A stretch of 64,000 nucleotides of DNA, from the NCBI GenBank assembly GCA_030429545.1, contig JAUIFF010000017.1, positions 122,309-186,308 of the forward strand, read 5' to 3'. The notes under the pieces were generated by a model. That model was not told the origin of the DNA, made no database searches, and saw only the letters and a list, made by a program, of their open reading frames with translations. Positions 53,699 to 60,832 of this stretch are shown piece by piece (the first letter of the stretch is position 1; each line of letters starts with the position of its first letter). This DNA comes from Polyangia bacterium (lineage in GTDB: Bacteria > Myxococcota_A > Polyangia > Nannocystales > Nannocystaceae). The translations under genes were made by a program, and so were the position numbers.

Positions 53699-54961
53699 AT
53701 GCCTCTCGCCGAACTCCCCGAACGCTCCTGGCTCCACGCCGCCGCCCTGCAACTCGGCATCCGAGCCGAATACCTCGCCGACAGCTGGGGTGGGCTCAAG
53801 CCGTTTTTACTCTCGTCACTCAACGGCCACCAGGCGATTGGCGAGCCAAGCGGGCCAAACATCACGGGTGGCACCGCCCTCGGCATTAAGCTGCTGTGGG
53901 CGCTCACCGGGTTTTCCCGGCAACACCCGCTCGGCGCCGCGGCGTTTCGGTTTTCGGGGGCACGGATGGCGGCCAACCGCGTGCACCAACAACTCTACAA
54001 GCGCGTGCTAGAAACATGTAAACGCAACGGTCCCGCCCGCCACGACCTCCCCCTGCCCGAGTTTGACTGGCAAAATCGTTCGCCGGCAGCGTTTCAACGC
54101 GAGTTTGTCGACCGCCCCCACCCGGTGGTGTTGCGCGGGTTTGCCAACGCCAGCCAGGCCGTCCGCGAGTGGACGTTTGCCAACCTACTCGAGCGCTTTG
54201 GCCAGGAAGAAGTATTGCTGACAACCGACAAACTCGACGGCACCCCGGGCCGCCTGCACGAGGTCGACTCAAAAAAGGTGTACCTACACAATAGCGAAAT
54301 ACTGTTTCGCCGCCACCCCGAACTCGCCAACGCCCTCCCGCTTGCCGAGCTGGAGAAGTTCAGCGACATGCGCCCGACCTACCTCCAGCTGTTTTTGGGC
54401 CGCGAAGGCACGGGCACGCCGTTTCACTCTGCCGCCAACTGGAACTTCTTTGTCAATGTCGAAGGCCAAAAAAAATGGTGGTTTGTCGACCCGCGATATG
54501 GGTTTTTGATCTACCCGTTCGCCATCATGGGCCAGGCCGCAGCGTTTGCCATGGTCGGCTACCCCGACGATTACGACGCCGACTTTTTCCCCGCGTTCGC
54601 CTATTGCCCGGTGTTTGAAGTCGTCCTCAACCCCGGCGATGTGGTCTTCAACCCGGCGTGGTGGTGGCACGCAGTTCGCAACCTCACCCCCACCACAGTC
54701 GGCGTCGCCTCGCGCTGGATGGTGGGCGGACAGGCCGGCACCAGGCTGCGCGCCGTCGAAGAAAACTACGACATCGACCGTATGCGCAGCTGGCTGTACT
54801 TTGCCGGATTCCGCGGCTGGCCACACCTACAGGGCATCTTGCGGACCCCGAGCCCAGCACTCACCCCCACCCTGACCCTTCGCGAAAAACGCAATCGCTT
54901 TACCCACCTACAAAAAATGTTTGCCCGCGAAAAAGTGTTTGGCATGCGGCACCGCTATTAG
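53699..54961 (+). CDS. JmjC-like cupin protein C (paralog of protein B)
   Basis: A 420-residue protein of exactly the length of protein B (46801-48063). The N-terminal region (WLHAAALQLGIRAEYLADSW) and the cupin core (GTGTPFHSAANWNFFVNV, GQKKWWFVDP, NPAWWWHAVRNL) align throughout, and the C-terminus EKVFGMRHRY is shared. The metal motif is HSA again, lacking the usual Asp. It is the third gene of the megasynthase operon, 20 bases after the sulfotransferase. ATG 53699 was chosen as the alignment begins there; upstream extension runs through the sulfotransferase gene out of frame. Confidence 0.85.
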   Translation: MPLAELPERSWLHAAALQLGIRAEYLADSWGGLKPFLLSSLNGHQAIGEPSGPNITGGTALGIKLLWALTGFSRQHPLGAAAFRFSGARMAANRVHQQLYKRVLETCKRNGPARHDLPLPEFDWQNRSPAAFQREFVDRPHPVVLRGFANASQAVREWTFANLLERFGQEEVLLTTDKLDGTPGRLHEVDSKKVYLHNSEILFRRHPELANALPLAELEKFSDMRPTYLQLFLGREGTGTPFHSAANWNFFVNVEGQKKWWFVDPRYGFLIYPFAIMGQAAAFAMVGYPDDYDADFFPAFAYCPVFEVVLNPGDVVFNPAWWWHAVRNLTPTTVGVASRWMVGGQAGTRLRAVEENYDIDRMRSWLYFAGFRGWPHLQGILRTPSPALTPTLTLREKRNRFTHLQKMFAREKVFGMRHRY

Positions 54962-55073
54962 TCACCTCGCGCGAGCGATTGTCGGATATCGGTGCACCTA
55001 CAAATATATTCTTGCTCGCCAACGCTCCAGACACCTACGCGAAAAGTTGCCACGGAGGTTGTATACTCCCACC

Positions 55074-55490
55074 ATGGCATGTTTTCGTGGATGCGCCCGC
55101 CGTGCATTGGCGGCGGCAGGGGACCGACCGAGCCACGCTTGGATCGCCCTGCACCACTGCGTCGAGAGCCTCGCCCGCCTCACCGGCGAACCGTTTACAA
55201 AGATCTTTGCCCGGCTCGAAGCGGCCCACAACTTTGGCCGACAACCAGCGAGGTGGCCCAATGCCGCACAAATCCGAGCCGCCGCGGCCGACCTCGTCGC
55301 CGAGCACCAAGCCTTTCTCGCTCGCTACAACGCCCTCGTTGCCAGGCGTCGGGTCGAGAAAAAAGCCGGATTTCGCCACCGGCGACACGGCGAGCTCGAA
55401 CGCCTAGAAGCGATCCGCCAAGCACACAACCATGCGCTACCCGAGGTCGGCTACTGGGGCTGGCGACGGATTCGAGAATCCGGCTCGTGA
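55074..55490 (+). CDS. Hypothetical helical protein, 138 residues
   Basis: A basic, helix-rich frame (ARRALAAAGDRPSHAWIALH, LARLTGEPFTKIFARLEAAH) without a known domain. The composition is plausible for a real protein, and it begins about 110 bases after the third cupin gene. Its 3' end runs into the tandem repeat at 55457, so the last residues may have been altered by repeat growth. It may be the last gene of the operon, or a chance frame. Confidence 0.5.
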   Translation: MACFRGCARRALAAAGDRPSHAWIALHHCVESLARLTGEPFTKIFARLEAAHNFGRQPARWPNAAQIRAAAADLVAEHQAFLARYNALVARRRVEKKAGFRHRRHGELERLEAIRQAHNHALPEVGYWGWRRIRESGS

Positions 55491-55815
55491 AGCACCGCAG
55501 CCGTAAAACACCACTGACCAAGGTCCGACGCGTAAAACGCAGCTGGCAACGGCTTTGAGAGTCCGACGCCTAGGCGCTGAAGCCCTGCTAACCGCAGCGT
55601 ATGGCCGAGCAAAACGCAGCTAGGCGACGGATTCCAGAAGTCCAACGTTCGACATGAAGCCCGTCAACCGCAGCGTATCGCCGTAACACACGGCTGGGCG
55701 ACGGATTCCAGAGTCCGACGTTCGACATGAAGCCCGTCAACCGCAGCGTATCGCCGTAACACTCGGCTGGGCGACGGATTCCAGAGTCCGACGTTCGACA
55801 TGAAGCCCGTCCGCA
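55457..55815. repeat. Tandem repeat of about 73-82 bp
   Basis: Units start near 55457, 55539, 55617, 55691 and 55764, giving spacings of 82, 78, 74 and 73 bases. Each contains GGCTGGGCGACGG or a variant, ATTCCAGAGTCCGACG, then (except in degenerate units) ATGAAGCCCGTCAACCGCAG and a CGTA-rich end. The last units are almost identical and the first ones diverged, so the array appears to have grown at its right side. It overlaps the last bases of the hypothetical gene and ends just before a lipoprotein gene. Confidence 0.8.
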
Positions 55816-55824
55816 ACGAATGTC

Positions 55825-56802
55825 CTACGGCAACAAGCACGCTCCCACGTGCTCAAAGTTTTCTGGCGCTTCGCCGGGGGCATACCAAGGTGTACACACA
55901 AGCATCCCATTGAGGCACTCGTTGTTGAGGTGACAAACCGGCGTACAGCAGGAATCCCCCTGGCAACCAGGCACACTCTCCCCCGCAGCACAAATCAGCC
56001 CAGGGCCGCAGGAGTTCGGAGCTTCACACGGATCGCCCGCGCCAGCACCCATGCTCTCGTCGGGAGCGCACTGAAACTCCAAGTCTGGCCCAAGGATCGG
56101 TGCACACACATCTCCATCCACACAGGGGTCGCCGAGGGGGTCGCAAAACGGATAGCAAACACCCAACGGGCAGTCCTCGCACGGCTTGTAACAGGTACCC
56201 GAGGCACACAAAAACCCATCGTGTTGCCCACAAAACGGCACACAGTACGGCCCCAACGGAGCCAACTCCCAGCACACGAGGTTGTCATCGCAATCGTCTG
56301 TGCCCGCGAACGAACCACCAGGCCCCGGCGTACACGGATCGCCAAACTGTTTTGGGTCGTCGACAATCTCGACACAATGAACAACCTCAATGTCGCCATC
56401 AAACGTGCACTTGCTGCCCGCCGGACACAGCTGGTCGAAGTAATTGCACGGATCATCACTCCCAGTCGTCGAACTATCCGAAGTTGAATCCTCCGTGGTC
56501 GCGTCGTCCGTGGTCGCGTCGTCCGTGGTCGCGTCTGTCGTAGCGTCTGTCGTCGTGCCGTCGGTCGTAGCGTCCGTCGTTGCCCCAGTCGACCCCGTAA
56601 CGTTCGCCGTCGTGCTCGAGGTGCCACCAGTACCGCCACTACCACTGTCCGAGGTTGCGATGTTCATATCGCCCGAGCTGGTGCTCGACGATCCACCCGT
56701 GTCCTTGCTGTTGGTATCGCAGCCACCCGTTAGAGATACGAGTGCGAGTGCGAGTGCTGTGATATTCGCACGTGAAAAAGTCGAGACACGACGCAGTTTC
56801 AT
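55825..56802 (-). CDS. Cys-rich lipoprotein with Thr/Asp linker
   Basis: A 325-residue secreted protein. The signal peptide with lipobox SLTGGC is followed by about 90 residues of linker (TTDATTDATTDDATTDDATT), then 210 residues with more than thirty cysteines (CNYFDQLCPAGSKC, CDDNLVCWELAPLGPYC, CTPVCHLNNEC). The Cys pattern is like that of myxobacterial adhesion or scavenger-type proteins. Function unknown. The frame runs on to 57117 across palindrome cluster B, but that part is repeat DNA; the start ATG 56802 begins the signal peptide (MKLRRVSTFSR). Confidence 0.78.
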   Translation of the reverse strand: MKLRRVSTFSRANITALALALVSLTGGCDTNSKDTGGSSSTSSGDMNIATSDSGSGGTGGTSSTTANVTGSTGATTDATTDGTTTDATTDATTDDATTDDATTEDSTSDSSTTGSDDPCNYFDQLCPAGSKCTFDGDIEVVHCVEIVDDPKQFGDPCTPGPGGSFAGTDDCDDNLVCWELAPLGPYCVPFCGQHDGFLCASGTCYKPCEDCPLGVCYPFCDPLGDPCVDGDVCAPILGPDLEFQCAPDESMGAGAGDPCEAPNSCGPGLICAAGESVPGCQGDSCCTPVCHLNNECLNGMLVCTPWYAPGEAPENFEHVGACLLP

Positions 56803-56865
56803 AGTGGTTCCCCTACTAGGGATTGTACACTGCGGTGATATACAGAACTTCAAATACCCGCGCGC

Positions 56866-57219
56866 CCATACCCAAATTTCGACACCGCCACCCCAACCAT
56901 TCGCGGTGATATTTTGGCCGACGTGCGAGGCCTGAGTGGCGACGCTGTAGTTAGCTACTGCGAGCCCCTCAGGCCCGCATAACCAAAATACCCGCGCCCC
57001 CATACCCAAAATTTCGACACCGCCACCCCAACCATTCACGGTGATACTTTGGCCCCCCGCACAACCAAAATACCCGCGCGCCCAAACCCAAAATTTAGAC
57101 ACCGCCACCCCAACCATTCGCGGTGATATTTTGGCCGAGGTGCGAGGCTTGAGTGGCGACGCTGTAGTTAGCTACTGCGAGCCGCTCAGGCCCGCAGCTC
57201 GGCCAAAATAGCCCGCGCG
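56866..57219. repeat. Palindromic repeat cluster B (three copies, one internally deleted)
   Basis: Copies start at 56899, 57034 and 57116. Each begins ATTCGCGGTG or ATTCACGGTG and ends CCCGCGC. The third has a 12-bp outer stem (ATTTTGGCCGAG at 57128-57139 with CTCGGCCAAAAT at 57198-57209) and the GTAG/CTAC apex. The second copy is only about 47 bases and lacks the middle, keeping both ends. Between copies is a conserved spacer of about 36 bases (CCCAAAATTTCGACACCGCC). The cluster lies between the lipoprotein start and the rpoN stop. Confidence 0.85.
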
Positions 57220-57238
57220 CCCCATCGAAGCTCAATAC

Positions 57239-58723
57239 TCAGAATAGTTTTCGGCGCTTAGTCGACGACAAAACCCCGAGCTGCTCCCGATACTTCGCAA
57301 CTGTCCGCCGAGCAATCCTGATCCCCTCTTCTCGCAACGCCTTCACCAGCTGGGCATCGCTCAGTGGCTTTTTGGGGTTTTCCTTGGCGATCAGGTTTTT
57401 GATTTTGGTTTTGACTGCCTCGCTGGCCAGTTCGTCGCCGTCTCGGCTGCTGATTCCGGCATTGAAGAAATACTTGAGCTCGAAGATGCCCTGGGGTGTA
57501 TGTACATACTTGTTTGTGGTCACCCGGGACACGGTTGATTCGTGCATTTCGATATCTTCGGCCACATCTCGCAGGATGAGTGGACGGAGAAAGTGCACTC
57601 CTTTTTCGAAGAACTCTCGTTGGAATTTGAGGATACTTCGAGCGACTTTGAGGATGGTTCGCTGGCGTTGTTGGATCGACCGGATCAGCCATTGTGCGGA
57701 CCTTAGCCGCTCGCTGATGTAATCTTTCGCCTTGTTGTTTTCGCCGCCCATGGCCTGGCGATACAGGTTACTGATTTTGAGCCGTGGCAGGCCGTCGTCG
57801 TTGAGGAGCACCACGAAGTCGTCTTCGAGGCGGATGATGTAGACATCGGGGACGATGTACGCTGGCGACTCTGAAGAGAATGCTCGGGCGGGTCTTGGGT
57901 CGAGGGCCATCACGACCTTGGTCGCCTCGTAGACCTCTTCGAGGGGCTCTCCCACGTCTCGGACCACCACGTTGTAGCGCCTGGTTTCGAGGTTGTGCAG
58001 ATGCTTGGCGATGATCCCTAGCACCAGGGGGTCTTGGATTGTGCGTTCGGGGTGATGTGCTTGTACCCACAAGCATTCGGCGAGGCTGCGCGATGCGACC
58101 GACTGGGGGTCGAGTTGTTGGACCCGGCGCAACACCTGTTCGACCAGCAACGAAGAGCACTCTAGCTGGCGGGCGATTTGTGTCACCGTGGTGTCTTGCA
58201 GATAGCCGTTGCCGTCTAGGCAGCGCACGATGTATTCCGCGATCTCCTCGCGCTTGGGCCCAAAGTTCGACAGCCGGATCTGCCACATCAGGTGGTCTTC
58301 GAGCGTCTCGGGGGCGGACAGCGTGGCTTCGAGCGAGGGCAAGTCACTCTCGGGCCGAATGGTTGGCCCGGTGCTCGGCGGGTAGGCGGAGTTTTCGAGG
58401 TAGGCTTCCCAGTCGAAGTTGTCGCGCGGGGGCTCGTCGACCTTGACCTCGGTGCTGCGTTCTTCCTTGGCCGAAGACTGCTGCGTGGGGTCGCCCTGCT
58501 CGTGCTCGACCCCGTCTTGCAGCTCGATCGACGAGACTGGTTCTTCGGTGGAGGTCCCGAGTTCTTGGGACTCTTCGAGCAGCGGATTTTCGAGCAACTG
58601 GTCGCGCACCAAGTCGGTGAGCTCAACCCGCGACATCTGCAGCAACTTGATGGCCTGCTGCAACTGCGGCGTCATGACGAGCTGTTGGCTCATCCGCAGT
58701 TCGGGCCGCATGGTCATCGCCAT
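57239..58723 (-). CDS. rpoN: RNA polymerase sigma-54 factor RpoN
   Basis: A 494-residue sigma-54. Region I is MRPELRMSQQLVMTPQLQQA followed by KLLQMSRVELTDLV, the core-binding domain has ILKFQREFFEKGVHFLRPL and the DNA-binding part shows the helix-turn-helix VAEDIEMHESTVSRVTTNKY and the RpoN box ARRTVAKYRE near residue 475. Its partner activator is at 21008-22342. The usual rpoN-hpf-ptsN neighbourhood is split here: hpf and the PTS genes are at 37-43 kb. Its codon use is a little different: most Phe codons are TTC, while many other genes in the window prefer TTT. Confidence 0.96.
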   Translation of the reverse strand: MAMTMRPELRMSQQLVMTPQLQQAIKLLQMSRVELTDLVRDQLLENPLLEESQELGTSTEEPVSSIELQDGVEHEQGDPTQQSSAKEERSTEVKVDEPPRDNFDWEAYLENSAYPPSTGPTIRPESDLPSLEATLSAPETLEDHLMWQIRLSNFGPKREEIAEYIVRCLDGNGYLQDTTVTQIARQLECSSLLVEQVLRRVQQLDPQSVASRSLAECLWVQAHHPERTIQDPLVLGIIAKHLHNLETRRYNVVVRDVGEPLEEVYEATKVVMALDPRPARAFSSESPAYIVPDVYIIRLEDDFVVLLNDDGLPRLKISNLYRQAMGGENNKAKDYISERLRSAQWLIRSIQQRQRTILKVARSILKFQREFFEKGVHFLRPLILRDVAEDIEMHESTVSRVTTNKYVHTPQGIFELKYFFNAGISSRDGDELASEAVKTKIKNLIAKENPKKPLSDAQLVKALREEGIRIARRTVAKYREQLGVLSSTKRRKLF

Positions 58724-58877
58724 GGTGTTTGCGACTCCCGTGGAGGTTGCGTGTCAGGGGCTTGCACGTGTGGCCAGCATACCAGAAAGCAATCCTCGTC
58801 ACGGCTTCGATTTTTTGGCGACGGGCGATCTCCGTAGCAGCTTTACTGCTATTCGCAACTCGAGGCTGACTCCGGTT

Positions 58878-60527
58878 TTAGGCCCGGTTGTCGCGATGTT
58901 TGAGAGCCGCGGCAATATATGCTGCGAACAACGGGTGCGGGACGGTCGGCTTGCTCTTGAATTCCGGATGGAACTGGCAGCCGACGAAAAACGGATGTTC
59001 CTCGGCCTTGAGTTCGACGACCTCGACGAGTTTGTCGTCGGGCGATACCCCGCTGAGCTGCAAGCCCGCGACTGTCAGACGTTCGCGAAAGCGGTTGTTG
59101 AACTCGTAGCGATGGCGGTGACGCTCTGAAATCATCGCTTTACCGTAGATCCGGGCAACCGACGACCCCGGGGCGAGTTTGCAATCGTAGGCACCTAGGC
59201 GCATCGTCCCGCCCTTTTCCGTCACCTGCTCCTGCGACGGTATCAGGTGGATCACCGAGTCCTCATCTTCGCCGCCAAACTCTGCGCTGTTGGCCTGTTT
59301 GATCCCCACGACATTGCGGCTGTACTCGACCACAGCTAGTTGCATACCCAAGCAAATTCCGAGAAACGGGATTTTATGTGTACGTGCATGGGCAATGGCC
59401 TCGACCTTACCCTCACTGCCGCGCGCCCCGAAACCGCCGGGCACCAGCACCGCGTCGATGTCTCGCAACGCATGCGCCGACCCCTTGGTCGCCACCTGCT
59501 CGGCATCGACATAGACCACATCGACAGCTGCCTGATTGGCCAGGCCACCGTGGACCAGGGCCTCGTGCAGGCTCTTGTAGCTCTCTTCGAGCTCGACATA
59601 TTTGCCGACGATCCCGATCGCCACGCGCTTTTGCGGCGCCTTGAGGATGCCGACGATCCGCTTCCACTGGTCGAGCGACGGCTCGCGGCTCCAGATCCCC
59701 AGGAGGTCGCAGACCTTGTCGTCGAGGCCCTCGGCGTGGAGGACTAGCGGGACTTCGTAGATCGTGTCCTTGTCGGGCAGCGAAATCACGGCATCGGGGC
59801 GGACGTTGGTGAAAAGCGCCAACTTATCGCGGGTTGCCCGGGTGATCGCGTCTTCTGTGCGACAGACCAGGATATCGGGCTGAATGCCGATCTCCCGCAT
59901 TTTCATCACCGAGTGCTGGGTGGGCTTGGTTTTGATCTCGCCGGCCGTACGGATGTACGGGAGCAGCGTGAGGTGGACAAACACCGTGTCGTCGGGCTCG
60001 CACGTCAGGTGTAGCTGCCGGATCGCCTCTAAAAACGGCAAGCTTTCGATGTCGCCAACCGTGCCACCGATCTCGACGATCAACAGGTCGAGGCCCTCGG
60101 CGGCTTCGGTGATCGCCTCTTTGATCCGGTTGGTGACATGGGGAATCACCTGGACCGTTTGGCCGAGGTACTCGCCCCGTCGCTCGCGGCGGATCACCGA
60201 CTCGTAGATTTGCCCCGAGGTGTAGTTGCTGTGCCGGCTCATCCGGTGCGACACAAAGCGTTCGTAGTGGCCGAGGTCGAGGTCGGTCTCGGCCCCGTCG
60301 TCGGTGACAAACACCTCCCCGTGCTGGGTCGGGTTCATCGTCCCCGGGTCGACATTGAGGTACGGATCGAGTTTTTGCAGCCCGATCTTGAGTCCCCGGC
60401 TCTCGAGCAGCGCGCCCATTGAGGCTGCACACAGACCCTTGCCGAGCGAGGACACCACGCCTCCGGTGACAAAAATGAACTTGGTACGTTTCCCGCGACG
60501 ATTCCGCACGGGAGAGATTGGTGCCAC
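58878..60527 (-). CDS. pyrG: CTP synthase
   Basis: A 549-residue CTP synthase that aminates UTP using glutamine and ATP. The N-terminal synthetase has FIFVTGGVVSSLGKGL, DPYLNVDPGTMNPTQHGEVF and GGTVGDIESLPFLEAIRQL. The C-terminal amidotransferase has the nucleophile Cys in PFLGICLGMQL near residue 390 and the His-Glu pair in GCQFHPEF. Length and motifs are complete. It is a single gene with a 305-base divergent spacer to the glycosyltransferase. RpoN is next in the same direction, 154 bases later. Confidence 0.97.
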   Translation of the reverse strand: MAPISPVRNRRGKRTKFIFVTGGVVSSLGKGLCAASMGALLESRGLKIGLQKLDPYLNVDPGTMNPTQHGEVFVTDDGAETDLDLGHYERFVSHRMSRHSNYTSGQIYESVIRRERRGEYLGQTVQVIPHVTNRIKEAITEAAEGLDLLIVEIGGTVGDIESLPFLEAIRQLHLTCEPDDTVFVHLTLLPYIRTAGEIKTKPTQHSVMKMREIGIQPDILVCRTEDAITRATRDKLALFTNVRPDAVISLPDKDTIYEVPLVLHAEGLDDKVCDLLGIWSREPSLDQWKRIVGILKAPQKRVAIGIVGKYVELEESYKSLHEALVHGGLANQAAVDVVYVDAEQVATKGSAHALRDIDAVLVPGGFGARGSEGKVEAIAHARTHKIPFLGICLGMQLAVVEYSRNVVGIKQANSAEFGGEDEDSVIHLIPSQEQVTEKGGTMRLGAYDCKLAPGSSVARIYGKAMISERHRHRYEFNNRFRERLTVAGLQLSGVSPDDKLVEVVELKAEEHPFFVGCQFHPEFKSKPTVPHPLFAAYIAAALKHRDNRA

Positions 60528-60832
60528 GCTCTCGCGGTGAGATCAATCGGTTTCGGTGCAGGCTTGCGCACATGGGAAATCCTCGAGTGAGTCTTCAAAC
60601 AGCGTTAGCCCACGGTAAACTACCTGTCCCTCCGAGTTGAGGGCCGAGACTCTTGGGCGCCACAGACTCGCCCGCCAGGCTGCGGCATCGGTTTGTTTGT
60701 ATCGACAACCAACCTGCTAAAGCGCTGCCGCTGGGGCCGGGTAACTGAACGTCGCTAGACTACGAGTTGGCACGCAAATTGTCGGACCTCGACCTATTGG
60801 TAATTGGCCAGACCTTTTGCTAACACTCGCAT
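60528..60832. other. Divergent intergenic region upstream of pyrG and the GT-C gene
   Basis: No gene is seen. A sigma-54-like site (TTGGCACG-N4-TTGT) lies at 60767-60782 about 50 bases before the glycosyltransferase start. The pyrG promoter must lie here but was not placed. Confidence 0.5.
60767..60782 (+). promoter_or_regulatory. Possible sigma-54 promoter (weak match)
   Basis: TTGGCACG followed by four bases and TTGT resembles TTGGCACG-N4-TTGC. The -24 GG is present with correct spacing, but the -12 GC is GT. It is 50 bases upstream of the GTG start at 60833. Confidence 0.3.

Noticed and set aside
56803..57117. N-terminal extension of the lipoprotein at 55825 through cluster B
   Set aside because: The extension is only translated repeat DNA; a signal peptide begins at ATG 56802.
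56866..57219. Cluster B as a CRISPR array (alternating repeats and spacers)
   Set aside because: The spacers are conserved copies of each other, the repeat is a hundred-base palindrome, and no cas gene is present.
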